A stretch of DNA of 64,000 bases, taken from assembly GCA_020161695.1 (NCBI GenBank), contig JAIUOO010000011.1:62001-126000 (forward strand), written 5' to 3'. Below the pieces are notes generated by a model, which was not told where the DNA came from, ran no database searches, and saw only the letters and a program-made list of their open reading frames with translations. The position numbers were made by a program, and so were the translations under genes. The stretch is from Pseudomonadota bacterium (lineage in GTDB: Bacteria > Pseudomonadota > Alphaproteobacteria > Rhizobiales > Phreatobacteraceae). The first letter of the stretch is position 1. Each line of letters begins with the position of its first letter. Shown piece by piece: positions 35,691 through 44,651 of the stretch.

Positions 35691-36563
35691 CTACGGCAGC
35701 CCGTAGGCCCGTTTCAGGTCGCGCGTGCGCGCCTCGGTCTCGACCACGAGACAGGGGCCGGTGACCTGCGAATAGATCGAATGGGCGAAGCGGTTCGGCG
35801 TTTCATAGGCCTCCAGCGTGCAGGCAAGGTCGCGCAGTTCCGCCCAGGGCCTTTGAGCCGCCCGCAGCGCCTCGGCCCAGGCCGCACGCCTGGAATCGTC
35901 GAGACCAGGCCGGGCCCGGATGGCGGCGAGAACATCGCGCCATACGGTATTGAGATCGTGGTCAACGCGGCGCGCCTGCCGGCGGTAGCATTCCGTCAGC
36001 GGCTGATAGTCGCCGCCGCGGCCGGGATGACGACACAGCGGCTGGCGGCCTTCCGCGCCGATCAGTTCGCGGCGGTTCGGGCCTCTCGCACCGCTCGCAA
36101 AGCTCGTCCGTCCGAGATCGGGCAGCGCCTCCCCGAACCGGTTTGTCAGGTCAGCAACGATCACGCGCGTCATCGCCGCCCGGCAGGCAGCTCCTGCGTG
36201 CTCGGCCTCGCCAGCCCCAAGATTGCGCTCAAAACCGACAAGGACCGGCGCGCACTGGCCGTCACGGAACGAGACCCAGAGCCCGAGAAGCCGCCCGAAC
36301 TCGCCCGCCCACTCGGCTTTGCCGGCAGAATCGATGTTGCCGTTCCAGTCTGCGATGGCTCGCAGCGCATCGCGGCGCGCGATTTCGAGGGCGGCATCCG
36401 CCTCGGCATTGATGCGGGCGAGGCAGTCGCCGCGCATATCGGCGGAAAGCGAGGCCGGACATTCCACCTGCCGCCCCGCGGGGGGCGCAGTTTGCGCCGG
36501 GACGGCCGGTGCCATGGCCAATGTGGCGGCGGTCGCCAGGAGAAGAATGCCGAAGATGCGCAT
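35691..36563 (-). CDS. Secreted LprI/DUF1311-like protein
   Basis: 290-residue protein with an N-terminal signal peptide (hydrophobic residues 3-20, cleavage near VPA-Q). The rest is helical with two Cys-containing segments; the C-terminal half (LTECYRRQARRVDHDLNTVWRDVLAAI) has the pattern of the LprI/DUF1311 domain. The N-terminal half (DCLARINAEADAALEIARRDAL) looks like a diverged second copy. The start at 36563 has AGGAAA upstream. Some relatives inhibit lysozyme, but this assignment is tentative. Divergent from mnmA. Confidence 0.65.
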   Translation of the reverse strand: MRIFGILLLATAATLAMAPAVPAQTAPPAGRQVECPASLSADMRGDCLARINAEADAALEIARRDALRAIADWNGNIDSAGKAEWAGEFGRLLGLWVSFRDGQCAPVLVGFERNLGAGEAEHAGAACRAAMTRVIVADLTNRFGEALPDLGRTSFASGARGPNRRELIGAEGRQPLCRHPGRGGDYQPLTECYRRQARRVDHDLNTVWRDVLAAIRARPGLDDSRRAAWAEALRAAQRPWAELRDLACTLEAYETPNRFAHSIYSQVTGPCLVVETEARTRDLKRAYGLP

Positions 36564-36727
36564 GAGGAGGTTTCCTGCTGTCGTTACAGCATCGGCGGGC
36601 AAGGTTTCACCGTCATGGCTTGCCGCCAGCTTCCTGTTGCCGCGCTGCACGCGCGCGCCGACGCGGCGCTTTGCGCCATCGGAAGGTCGGGCCTATATAG
36701 CCATCGAACAGACGAGATCACCGCCCG

Positions 36728-37894
36728 ATGCTGAACTGCCTCGACATCGACAAGCCGCCGCACGCCACCCGCGTGGTCGTGGCCATGTCCGGTGGCGTGG
36801 ATTCATCGGTCGTGGCCGGCCTGATGGCTGAGCAGGGCTATGATGTCGTCGGCATCACACTCCAGCTCTACGATCATGGGGCGGCGGTGCACCGCAAGGG
36901 CGCCTGCTGCGCGGGGCAGGACATCCACGACGCACGGCGCGTCGCCGAGCGTCTGGGCATCCCGCATTACGTGCTCGACTACGAGGAGCGGTTCCGCAAG
37001 GCGGTGATCGACCGGTTCGCCCAGTCCTATGCGGATGGCGAGACGCCGATCCCCTGCGTCGACTGCAACAGGCACGTGAAATTCGCCGATCTGCTCGACA
37101 CGGCCCGCAGCCTGGGCGCGGACGTGCTGGCCACCGGTCACTATGTCGCCAGCCGCGCCGCCGCGAACGGTCGGCGTGCGATGTACCGTCCGGTCGATGC
37201 CGACCGAGACCAGAGCTATTTCCTGTTCGCGACCACGCCGGACCAGCTCGATCTGCTGCGCTTCCCGCTCGGCACCATGACCAAGCCGGAAACTCGCGAC
37301 CACGCCCGCCGCTTCGGTCTTGCCATCGCCGACAAGGCCGACAGCCAGGACATCTGCTTCGTGCCGTCCGGCCGCTACACCGCCATTGTCGAGAAGCTGA
37401 AGCCGGAGGCGGCCGAGGCCGGCGACATCGTCCATGTCGATGGCCGTGTTCTCGGCCGCCACGACGGCGTCATGCGCTTCACCGTCGGCCAGCGCCGCGG
37501 CCTCGGCATTGCCGCGCGCGAGCCGCTCTACGTGGTCGGCCTCGATGCGGCTGGTCGGCGCGTGATCGTCGGGCCGAAGGAGGCGTTGGCGACGCGCGCC
37601 ATCGGCCTGCGCGATCTCAACTGGCTGGGTGACGCCCCGCTGGCGGTGGGCGATACGATGGAATGCTACGCCCGCGTGCGCTCGACGCGCCCCCCGAGGG
37701 CGGCAGTCCTGACCATGACGGCCACCGGCCCCGAGATCGAGCTCCTGGACGGCGAGGAGGGCGTCGCCCCCGGCCAGGCCTGCGTGCTCTACGATGCGGA
37801 ACAGGGCCCTGCCCGCGTTCTCGGCGGTGGCTTCATCAAGAAGCGCGAGAGCCTTATTCTCCCTGCGACCCTGCCTCTGCAAGCCGCCGTCTGA
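36728..37894 (+). CDS. mnmA: tRNA-specific 2-thiouridylase
   Basis: Cytosolic enzyme that inserts sulfur at U34 of tRNA Lys, Glu and Gln. The 388-residue product has the PP-loop [13 protein letters not shown] (19-31), the catalytic Cys113 in [11 protein letters not shown], and the persulfide-forming Cys210 in DSQDICFV. The C-terminal domain has VGQRRGLGI. The start is ATG 36728. pmtA follows 10 bp later. Confidence 0.96.
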   Translation: MLNCLDIDKPPHATRVVVAMSGGVDSSVVAGLMAEQGYDVVGITLQLYDHGAAVHRKGACCAGQDIHDARRVAERLGIPHYVLDYEERFRKAVIDRFAQSYADGETPIPCVDCNRHVKFADLLDTARSLGADVLATGHYVASRAAANGRRAMYRPVDADRDQSYFLFATTPDQLDLLRFPLGTMTKPETRDHARRFGLAIADKADSQDICFVPSGRYTAIVEKLKPEAAEAGDIVHVDGRVLGRHDGVMRFTVGQRRGLGIAAREPLYVVGLDAAGRRVIVGPKEALATRAIGLRDLNWLGDAPLAVGDTMECYARVRSTRPPRAAVLTMTATGPEIELLDGEEGVAPGQACVLYDAEQGPARVLGGGFIKKRESLILPATLPLQAAV

Positions 37895-37904
37895 CGGAGC
37901 CCCG

Positions 37905-38534
37905 ATGCCCGCCGCCGAACTCGACTCCCAGTCCATCCAGAAGGCCTATGCCCGCTGGGCGCCGATCTACGACCCGCTGTTCGGACGCATCACCACGACA
38001 GGCCGGCGCGCGGCGGTTGCAGCCGCCAGCAAGGTCGGCGGCCGCGTTCTCGAGGTAGGCGTCGGCACCGGCATCGCCCTGCCCGACTACAGCCCGAACT
38101 GCCGGGTCATCGGCCTCGACCTGTCGTTCGACATGCTGAAGATCGCCCGCAAACGGGTGGATGACGGGCTGGCCAATGTCGAAGGCATCCTGCAGATGGA
38201 CGCCGGTCGCCTCGCCTTTCCCGACGCCTCGTTCGATTGCGTCGTGGCGATGTATCTGATTACCGTCGTGCCCGATCCCGAAGCGGTGATGACCGAGCTC
38301 AACCGCGTCTGCAAGCCCGGCGGCGAGGTCATTCTCGTCAACCACTTCGCGGCCGAGGGCGGCATCCGCGCTCTGGTCGAGAAAGCCGCGGCGCCCTTCG
38401 GCGACAAGCTCGGCTGGCATCCCGACTTTCCGTTCTCGCGCGTCATGGGCGAGAAGGATCTGACAATGGTCGAGAAGCGGCCGGCCGGATTCGGTGGCCT
38501 GTTCACGCTTGTGCGGTTCAAGAAGGCCGGCTGA
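37905..38534 (+). CDS. pmtA: Phosphatidylethanolamine N-methyltransferase-like methyltransferase
   Basis: SAM-dependent methyltransferase of 209 residues, the size and layout of Rhodobacter-type PmtA, which converts phosphatidylethanolamine to phosphatidylcholine at the membrane. Motif I is VLEVGVGTGIALPDY, preceded by AYARWAPIYDPLFGR at the N-terminus. Later segments are GLDLSFDMLKIARKR and LVNHF. The ATG at 37905 has CGGAG upstream and begins 10 bp after mnmA. A ubiquinone-pathway-type methyltransferase is the alternative. Confidence 0.78.
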   Translation: MPAAELDSQSIQKAYARWAPIYDPLFGRITTTGRRAAVAAASKVGGRVLEVGVGTGIALPDYSPNCRVIGLDLSFDMLKIARKRVDDGLANVEGILQMDAGRLAFPDASFDCVVAMYLITVVPDPEAVMTELNRVCKPGGEVILVNHFAAEGGIRALVEKAAAPFGDKLGWHPDFPFSRVMGEKDLTMVEKRPAGFGGLFTLVRFKKAG

Positions 38535-38607
38535 CGCCGTTCACGTTTCCGCGCCACCCGTTTCCGCCGCAAGCCTCGGTTGAAGCCGCCCCGGCCGCCC
38601 CATACAG

Positions 38608-38664
38608 TTCCTGCAACAAGCGCGCATGCCGCGACGAAGCATGCGCGGCTTGTTGCAACAGGAA
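38608..38664. repeat. Long imperfect inverted repeat upstream of an MBL-fold gene
   Basis: Arm 1 (38608-38629) and arm 2 (38639-38664) pair over 22 bases with a single bulged G and a 3-nt insertion, enclosing a 9-nt loop. The inner part, from GCAACAAGC outward to GCATGC, is essentially uninterrupted. The arm ends 20 bp upstream of the next start codon, so it can fold in the leader RNA or cruciform in DNA. No T run follows. Confidence 0.65.
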
Positions 38665-38683
38665 ATGCAGGGAGACAGCCGTA

Positions 38684-39673
38684 ATGATCGACGATCTGAA
38701 TCCGACGCGCCGCAACCTCCTGATCGGAGCAGCGGCCCTTGCTTCCGCATCCGGGCTGGCCGCGGGCACCTCGCCCGCCCTGGCACGCGCTCCGTTTGCG
38801 CGTACGCAGCCCGCCTATTTCTACCGTTTCCCACTGGGCAAGGCCCAGGTGACGATGGTCTCAGACGGCACGCTGGCCCTCGGCAAGCCGTCCGATACGA
38901 TGAAGGGCATGTCGGAAGCCGAAATCGCGCAGGCCCTGACCGACAATTTCCTGCCGACCGATTCCGTCGTGCTCGAGCAGAACATCGCGATCGTGAACAT
39001 GGGCAACCGCCTCATCATGTTCGATTCCGGAATGGGCTTCTCCAAGGCGTTCGGCACGACCACCGGTCGCCTGATGAGAAGTCTCGGCGAGGCGCGCATC
39101 CGGCCCGAGCAGATCGACGACATCATCATCACTCACGCCCATATCGATCATATCGGCGGGCTGGCGACGGAGCGGGGACGGCGACTGTTCCCCAATGCGA
39201 CCATCCATATTTCAAAGGTCGACCACGACTTCTGGACCGACGAAGCGAAGCTGTCCGACCGCACCCTCGGCCTCTTCGTCCGGCATGCTCGCGCGAACCT
39301 TCTGCCTTATCGTGACCGGATCAAATGGGTGACTGGCGGCCAGGAGGTGGTGCCCGGCGTTCAAGCAGTGAACGCGCCGGGGCATTCCGTCGGCCATACG
39401 ATCTATCTGATCGAGTCGGACGGAAAGAAGCTGGCCTTCACCGGCGACGTGACGCACCACCAGATCCTCCTGACCGAGCGGCCGCGGACGGAGTTCGCCT
39501 ATGACAGCGACCCCAAACAGGCTGTCGATACCCGCCTGAGGGTATTCGACATGCTGTCCAAGGACCGCATTCCGATGCTGGCGTTCCATTTCCCGTGGCC
39601 CGGCCACGGCTATCTGGGACGGACGGGCCCGGAAACGTTCCGCTTCTTCCCGGCGCCGATGGCCATCGGCTAG
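38684..39673 (+). CDS. Metallo-beta-lactamase-fold hydrolase, exported
   Basis: 329-residue protein with a twin-arginine-type signal (PTRRNLLIG, residues 7-15, then an Ala-rich run to about 36). The MBL fold is shown by HAHIDHIGG (His151, His153, Asp155, His156), FDSGMG upstream, the PGHSVGH segment with a further metal His, and FTGDVTHH. It is therefore probably periplasmic with one or two zinc ions. Relatives include quorum-quenching lactonases and alkyl sulfatase-like enzymes; the substrate is unknown. GGGAGA precedes the ATG, downstream of a large hairpin. Confidence 0.85.
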   Translation: MIDDLNPTRRNLLIGAAALASASGLAAGTSPALARAPFARTQPAYFYRFPLGKAQVTMVSDGTLALGKPSDTMKGMSEAEIAQALTDNFLPTDSVVLEQNIAIVNMGNRLIMFDSGMGFSKAFGTTTGRLMRSLGEARIRPEQIDDIIITHAHIDHIGGLATERGRRLFPNATIHISKVDHDFWTDEAKLSDRTLGLFVRHARANLLPYRDRIKWVTGGQEVVPGVQAVNAPGHSVGHTIYLIESDGKKLAFTGDVTHHQILLTERPRTEFAYDSDPKQAVDTRLRVFDMLSKDRIPMLAFHFPWPGHGYLGRTGPETFRFFPAPMAIG

Positions 39674-39787
39674 CGACGCGTTTTCGACGAGCAGCGGGAG
39701 CGACGCCCCCGGCGCCGCTCCCGCCATCCAAGGCGATCCAGCCCTGCAGCCTGACGGCGGTCTCCGCCAAAGCCGGACACAGCCCCC

Positions 39788-40414
39788 ATGACCGACATCA
39801 GCCCTGCCGGACGACTGGTCGCCGGCGTCGCCGCCGCGGCAGGCTTCTTCGGGCTCGCGTTGCAACTCGTCCTGATCATCGGCACCACGACCGCAAGCGG
39901 CGGAACTGCCGTGTGGGCGGTCTTCAACTTCTTCTGCTTTTTCACGATTCTCTCGAATGCCATCGTGGCGGCCATGCTCGCCCGCGTCGCGCTTGGCCGG
40001 GCGCCGGCGGCTCCGTTGCTGGGTGCCGCTACGCTCTACATCGCGGTCGTCGGCATTACCTATTCCGTCGCGCTCCGGCACATCTGGGACCCGCAGGGGT
40101 GGCAGTTGATCGCCGACAGGGTGCTGCACGATGTCGTGCCCGTCCTCGCCTGCCTCTTCTGGCTCGTCTTCGTCCCGAAGGGCCGCCTCTCCGTCCGCAT
40201 CATCCCGTCCTGGTTGATCTTCCCCATTGCCTATCTCGGCTGGAGCCTCGCGCGTGGGGCAGTGGACGGCTGGTACCCCTACTATTTCATCGATGCCGGC
40301 AAGCTCGGCTACGCCGTCATGGCGCGCAACGCCCTTGTGGTTACGGCTCTGTTCGCCCTGGTCGCGCTCGTTATCGTCGGCTTCGACCGCCTTCTGGGGC
40401 AAAGGCGCGGCTGA
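39788..40414 (+). CDS. Pr6Pr family membrane protein
   Basis: 208-residue inner-membrane protein with six predicted hydrophobic helices and the family features FNFFCFFTILSNAIVA, a VALRHIWDP loop, DRVLHDVVPVL and a C-terminal WYPYYFIDAGKLGYA. Related to eukaryotic androgen-inducible (FAR-17a/AIG1) proteins, whose members hydrolyse FAHFA lipids; activity in bacteria is unknown. Confidence 0.85.
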   Translation: MTDISPAGRLVAGVAAAAGFFGLALQLVLIIGTTTASGGTAVWAVFNFFCFFTILSNAIVAAMLARVALGRAPAAPLLGAATLYIAVVGITYSVALRHIWDPQGWQLIADRVLHDVVPVLACLFWLVFVPKGRLSVRIIPSWLIFPIAYLGWSLARGAVDGWYPYYFIDAGKLGYAVMARNALVVTALFALVALVIVGFDRLLGQRRG

Positions 40415-40498
40415 CGCACGGCTCGCCTTGACACTGCTCCGGGCCGGACCTTATATCCGCGCTCTCCGAACCGGTTCGCCGGTCCGGTTGCCCTTTGG

Positions 40499-40575
40499 GG
40501 CGGGGTAGCTCAGTTGGTGAGAGCGCAGGATTCATAACCCTGAGGTCGGCAGTTCGACTCTGCCTCCCGCTACCA
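40499..40575 (+). tRNA. tRNA-Met (CAU), elongator type
   Basis: 77-nt cloverleaf. The acceptor GGCGGGG (40499-40505) pairs with TCCCGCT, with U wobbles at both ends. The D-arm is GCTC/GAGC, the anticodon loop TTCATAA has anticodon CAT, the T-arm is GGCAG/CTGCC with TTCGACT, and CCA is encoded at 40573-40575. The anticodon stem has an A-C mismatch next to the loop. The 5' GGCGGGGTAGCTCAG is typical of elongator Met in this class, not the initiator. Confidence 0.93.
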
Positions 40576-40686
40576 AGGCATCATCCGACATCGCCGAATT
40601 CGTCGCGCTGACGTGGCTGGGAAGCCACGGATCGGCCACGATTGCCCGCCCTGCTGTCCTCGCTCACCCATCCTCGGAGGCACTCC

Positions 40687-40815
40687 ATGGCAGGCGATAC
40701 AGGCAAGAAGGCGGGCGCGAGCCCGAAGGGCCCCTCGACCGGCGGCGGCATGAAGGACCCAGCCCCACCCAAACCGGGCAAGGGCCCATCAACTGGCGGC
40801 GGCGCGAAGCGCTAA
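40687..40815 (+). CDS. 42-residue Gly/Pro/Lys-rich small protein
   Basis: Short gene with ATG at 40687 behind GGAGG 6 nt upstream, ending in TAA at 40815 and followed by a rho-independent terminator, so it looks like a complete transcription unit. The product is hydrophilic and predicted disordered, with a repeated unit KGPSTGGG at residues 14-21 and 32-39, and a net positive charge. No domain is recognised. It begins 111 bp after tRNA-Met. Confidence 0.6.
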   Translation: MAGDTGKKAGASPKGPSTGGGMKDPAPPKPGKGPSTGGGAKR

Positions 40816-40837
40816 GTTCCGCAACTTTGCCTTGTTG

Positions 40838-40867
40838 AAGGGTCGCGCACGCTGCGACCCTTTTTTT
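40838..40867 (+). terminator. Rho-independent terminator after the small-protein gene
   Basis: Perfect 9-bp stem AAGGGTCGC (40838-40846) with GCGACCCTT (40854-40862), 7-nt loop, then a T run through 40867. A textbook terminator, 23 bp after the stop. Confidence 0.9.
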
Positions 40868-41252
40868 CGTTTGGCTATCCGTTTCGGGAATTCCGGTCTC
40901 GCCCGCTTTGGTACATGCGCCCTCAACCCGCGATGGTTGCGTCCCGTAGCGACACGCGCCTGTCAGCAAATGCGCGCATTTCATCCCGCCTTGCCGGGCC
41001 ATGAATGGTTCGAAGGCGCCCATTCGGCCGCGGCCCACTCCTTGCCTACAAATCCATGCGGCTCTTGCTCCGTCCCGGTCGGGGACACTTCATCCGGCCA
41101 AGGTACAACAGCACCGATCCGCGATGACACGACACAGCAATGACGTTGGGTCATCCCATTAACACTATCGGTAATCAAAGGTTGCTCCCTTTCCTAGAAT
41201 GCAAGTAATGCAACACTCGGGAACGGGGATCGGCTCACAGGAGCGATCCGTT
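40868..41252. promoter_or_regulatory. Upstream region of the carrier-protein operon
   Basis: 385 bp without a gene, between a strong terminator and the acyl carrier protein start. It includes the perfect 14-bp palindrome AAATGCGCGCATTT (40968-40981). An AT-richer tail from about 41150 holds a direct repeat AATGCAA-GT-AATGCAA near 41196-41211. The operon promoter is expected here, but no consensus pair is convincing. Confidence 0.5.
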
Positions 41253-41504
41253 ATGAAGGATCAGATCAGCGAGATCATCGCGCGGACCGTCGAGCTGCCG
41301 GGGGGCATCGACAGTCTGACCGACACATCCGACCTCTACGAGGCGGGCATGACGTCGTTTGGCTCGGTCCAGCTCATGCTGGCACTCGAAGAAGCCTTCG
41401 ACGTCGAGTTTCCCGAGCGGATGCTGAACCGCCGGCTTTTCTCATCCATCGCGACCATCCGGGCCGCCCTGGACGAACTTACCTCCGAGAAGGCGGGAGC
41501 CTGA
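41253..41504 (+). CDS. Acyl carrier protein
   Basis: 83-residue small four-helix carrier protein. The attachment site for 4'-phosphopantetheine is most likely Ser35 in AGMTSFGSVQLMLALEEAF, aligned with the usual DSL, where the Asp is here Thr. The C-terminal FSSIATIRAALDEL helix is typical. The ATG at 41253 has AGGAG 9 nt upstream. It is the first gene of the operon; the ligase two genes down is of a family that loads amino acids onto such stand-alone carriers, so it is unlikely to be the fatty-acid-synthesis ACP. Confidence 0.88.
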   Translation: MKDQISEIIARTVELPGGIDSLTDTSDLYEAGMTSFGSVQLMLALEEAFDVEFPERMLNRRLFSSIATIRAALDELTSEKAGA

Positions 41505-41506
41505 TC

Positions 41507-42700
41507 ATGCTGGACCGGACGGGTTCCGACCGCGCTGCAGACGCGGCGTCTGCTGCCATGCGCATGAAGGAGGTGGCGAAGATCGCCAGCCTCCACGCCG
41601 ACGCCGTTGACCGCGACGCCCGTTTCCCCCGCGAAGCGGTGGATGCGATGCGCGAAGCCCGCCTTCTCAGCCTGATGATCCCCCGCGACCACGGCGGCGA
41701 GGGTGCCGATTTCGCCGAGATTGCCGACCTCTGCGCGACGCTCGGTGGCGCCTGCTCGGCAGCCGGCATGGTCTTCGCCATGCACCAGATCAAGGTCGCC
41801 AGCCTCGTCCACCATGGCGAAGACAGCGACTGGATGCGCGATTTCATGCGCCGGATCGCCCGCGACCAGCTCTTGATTGCCTCCGCGACCTCCGAGGGCG
41901 GCATCGGCGGCGATCTGCGCAATTCGGTCTGCTCGATCGTTCCGGACGGCGACCATGTCACCCTTGAGAAGGACGCCATCGTCATCTCCTACGGCCTCGA
42001 CGCCGACGCCATCCTCGCCACCGCCCGCCGCGCACCGGACGCCGCCTCGTCGGACCAGGTCATGGTCGTAATAGAGAAGCATCAGGCTGGTCTCGCCCAG
42101 ACTTCCGTGTGGGACACGCTCGGCATGCGCGGCACCACCTCGCATGGCTTCAAGCTGACGACCCGTGTCCCGGCCGCTCAGGTCTTCCCGAAGCCCTTCG
42201 CGGAGATCGCGGCGCAGAGCATGCTGGCCTCCTCGCACCTGTTCTGGTCGGCTCTCTGGTTCGGCATTGCCGGCTCGGCGCTGTCGAAGGCGCAGGCCGC
42301 CGTCAAGGCAGCCGCCCGCAAGTCACCGAACGTCCTGCCCCCCGGCGCAGCGCGCCTGGCCGCCTCCGCCGCCGACCTCGCGGGCCTCAAGGCGCTGGTG
42401 CGCGACGGCATCGCCCGGTTCGAGCGCGCCCGCCACGACGAGGACGAGTTGAACTCCATGGCCTTCGCCATCGCCATGAACGCGGTGAAGGTCGAGGCCT
42501 CCGAAAAGGCCGTCGCCATCGTCCAGGCGGCGCTCGGCATCATCGGCATCCAGGGCTACAAGAACGCCAACCCGCTGTCGGTCGGCCGTCAGCTTCGCGA
42601 CATCCTGTCCGCGCCGCTGATGATCGCCAACGACCGCGTGCTCGCCAACACATCGACCATGCTTCTCATGTCGCGCCTCGATACCGAGCTGGAGGGCTGA
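41507..42700 (+). CDS. Acyl-CoA dehydrogenase-like flavoprotein
   Basis: 397-residue protein of the acyl-CoA dehydrogenase fold: N-terminal helices with FPREAVDAMREARLLSLMIPRDHGGEG, a beta-domain with ASATSEGG, and a C-terminal helical domain ending in a QAALGIIGIQGYKNANPLSVGRQLRD-type segment that normally binds FAD. The catalytic Glu could not be placed with confidence. It starts 3 bp after the carrier-protein stop. Related enzymes oxidise aminoacyl groups held on carrier proteins, which would fit the next gene; acyl-CoA oxidation is the alternative. Confidence 0.85.
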   Translation: MLDRTGSDRAADAASAAMRMKEVAKIASLHADAVDRDARFPREAVDAMREARLLSLMIPRDHGGEGADFAEIADLCATLGGACSAAGMVFAMHQIKVASLVHHGEDSDWMRDFMRRIARDQLLIASATSEGGIGGDLRNSVCSIVPDGDHVTLEKDAIVISYGLDADAILATARRAPDAASSDQVMVVIEKHQAGLAQTSVWDTLGMRGTTSHGFKLTTRVPAAQVFPKPFAEIAAQSMLASSHLFWSALWFGIAGSALSKAQAAVKAAARKSPNVLPPGAARLAASAADLAGLKALVRDGIARFERARHDEDELNSMAFAIAMNAVKVEASEKAVAIVQAALGIIGIQGYKNANPLSVGRQLRDILSAPLMIANDRVLANTSTMLLMSRLDTELEG

Positions 42701-42703
42701 TCC

Positions 42704-43627
42704 GTGCTTGCCAAGACTCCTGTCAACGAGACCTCCTTCCTCGACGAACTGTTCGACCGTGGTCTTCTGATCGAGACGGGCGTCGATGGCCTCTACGGCC
42801 GCTCCGGCCTGTTCGAGGCCATCGGCGACGGGTTCCAGGCGCTGGTCTCGCGCTACGGCGCCGCCGACAAGGCCGAGGTCGTGCGCTTCCCGCCGGCCAT
42901 GGCGCGTTCGGTCTTCGAGCAGTCCGGCTACATGAAGAGCTTCCCGCAGCTTGCCGGCACCGTTCACTGCTTCTGCGGCAACCCCGCCGACCACGTCAGC
43001 CTGCTGCAGACGATCGAGCAGAAGGGCGACTGGACCGAGGGACAGAAGGCCAGCGACGTCGTGCTGACGCCAGCTGCCTGCTATCCGCTCTATCCGACCG
43101 CCGCCAAGCGTGGCGATCTGCCGGCCGAGGGCCGCCTCTACGACCTGCTCTCCTATTGCTTCCGGCACGAGCCCTCCAAGGATCCGGCCCGCCAGCAGTT
43201 CTTCCGCATGCGCGAATATGTCCGCATGGGCACGCCCGACCAGGTCACCGAGTTCCGCGCCAACTGGCTGGAGCGTGGCCAGAAGCTGATCGGCGATCTC
43301 GGCCTGCCCTTCGCTGTCGACGTCGCCAACGATCCGTTCTTCGGCCGCACCGGCAAGATGCTCGCCGTGAACCAGCGCGACCAGCGCCTGAAGTTCGAGC
43401 TGCTCATCCCGATCGAGAGCGAGGAGAACCCGACGGCCTGCCTCTCGTTCAACTACCACCAGGACCATTTCGGCAAGACGTTCGGCCTGACCTCCGCCGA
43501 TGGCGAGGTCGCGCACACGGCCTGCGTCGGTTTCGGGCATGAACGCGTCATCCTGGCCCTCCTGAAGCATCACGGCACCGATGTCGCGCGCTGGCCGGCG
43601 TCGGTCCGCTCCGCCCTGGGCCTCTGA
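42704..43627 (+). CDS. Amino acid:carrier-protein ligase (class II aminoacyl-tRNA-synthetase homologue)
   Basis: 307-residue protein resembling the catalytic core of atypical seryl-tRNA synthetase but without a tRNA-binding domain. Motif 2 is [26 protein letters not shown] and motif 3 [12 protein letters not shown]. The expected zinc ligands of the family are Cys126, Glu171 and Cys274. Characterised relatives from Bradyrhizobium and Agrobacterium activate amino acids with ATP and transfer them to the phosphopantetheine of a neighbouring carrier protein. The start is GTG at 42704 with GGAGGG upstream. The amino acid chosen here is not visible. Confidence 0.88.
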   Translation: MLAKTPVNETSFLDELFDRGLLIETGVDGLYGRSGLFEAIGDGFQALVSRYGAADKAEVVRFPPAMARSVFEQSGYMKSFPQLAGTVHCFCGNPADHVSLLQTIEQKGDWTEGQKASDVVLTPAACYPLYPTAAKRGDLPAEGRLYDLLSYCFRHEPSKDPARQQFFRMREYVRMGTPDQVTEFRANWLERGQKLIGDLGLPFAVDVANDPFFGRTGKMLAVNQRDQRLKFELLIPIESEENPTACLSFNYHQDHFGKTFGLTSADGEVAHTACVGFGHERVILALLKHHGTDVARWPASVRSALGL

Positions 43628-43629
43628 CC

Positions 43630-44643
43630 ATGCAGGTCGTCTTTCCCGAACTCGGTGCGGCAACCTATCCACGCCACGCCCTGCACCATGCGGAGCGGGC
43701 CTGGCCGGAGACGAACTGCCACACCGACCTGTTCATCGAGCTGCTGCACACGCTTGGCCGCGAGCCCGCGGCCGGCCTCGGCATGACCGTCGCGCAGGAT
43801 TTCGAGGGCGACCAGTTCACCTTCTTCAAGATGCCGACGCGCGATATCGAAACGCTGTTCGGCCTCGACGTGCAGGAACTGTCGATCTACCGGCCGCTCG
43901 TCGACCATATCGAGGAACAGGCGGCGCGCGGCCGCATCGTCCTCGTCGAGGTCGATGCGCACCGCCTGCCCGACACGCGCGGCGTGACCTATCTCGCGGA
44001 CCATTCCAAGACGACGATCGCGGTCAACCGCTTCGACCGCGCCTCGGCGACGCTCGGCTACTTTCACAATGCCGGCTATTTCGAGATGGCCGGCGAGGAT
44101 GTCGAGCATCTGTTCGGCTTCGGCTCGGTCGCGCGGCCGGTCCTGCCGCCCTATGTGGAGTTCGCCAAGGTTGCGGGTCCTGGGCTCACCGGGCGCGCGC
44201 TGCGGGACGCGGCTATCGCCCGCTTCGCTGATCACTGGGCCAACCGGCCGGAGCGCAACCCGGTCGATGCCTATCGCGCGGCCCTGCCGGCCCACCTCGA
44301 CTGGCTCGCCAGCGAGCCGCCATGCTCGTTCCACCCTTATGCCTTCAACACGGCGCGACAGTTCGGCGCCTGCATGTCGCTGCTCGCCGCTCACCTGGAC
44401 TGGTTGGCGCGGCAGGGTGTCGGAGGGCTCGGCCAATCCATCGCGCTCTGCGAGGCCATGTCGTCCGGCATGAAGACGTTCCAGTTTCTTCTTGCGCGCG
44501 CTCGCGCCCGCAAGAAGACGGACGGACTGGATACCGCCCTCGACGCTATCGCCCGCGACTACGACCTGGCCATGGACGAGATCGGCCGCGCCTTCGGCTT
44601 CACCGCAGCCCGGACACCGACGCTGGTCCGGACCGCCTCCTGA
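43630..44643 (+). CDS. DUF1839 family protein
   Basis: 337-residue protein of unknown function that occurs next to amino acid:carrier-protein ligases. N-terminal FPELGAATYPRHALHHAERAWPETNCHTDLFIELLH, a central VLVEVDAHRLPDTRG segment with conserved acidic and His residues, DHSKTTI, and a helical C-terminal half. The fold is not evident. The start at 43630 is 2 bp after the ligase stop, so it is coupled with it. A role in moving or modifying the carrier-bound amino acid is likely by association only. Confidence 0.82.
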   Translation: MQVVFPELGAATYPRHALHHAERAWPETNCHTDLFIELLHTLGREPAAGLGMTVAQDFEGDQFTFFKMPTRDIETLFGLDVQELSIYRPLVDHIEEQAARGRIVLVEVDAHRLPDTRGVTYLADHSKTTIAVNRFDRASATLGYFHNAGYFEMAGEDVEHLFGFGSVARPVLPPYVEFAKVAGPGLTGRALRDAAIARFADHWANRPERNPVDAYRAALPAHLDWLASEPPCSFHPYAFNTARQFGACMSLLAAHLDWLARQGVGGLGQSIALCEAMSSGMKTFQFLLARARARKKTDGLDTALDAIARDYDLAMDEIGRAFGFTAARTPTLVRTAS

Positions 44644-44651
44644 GAGCAAGC

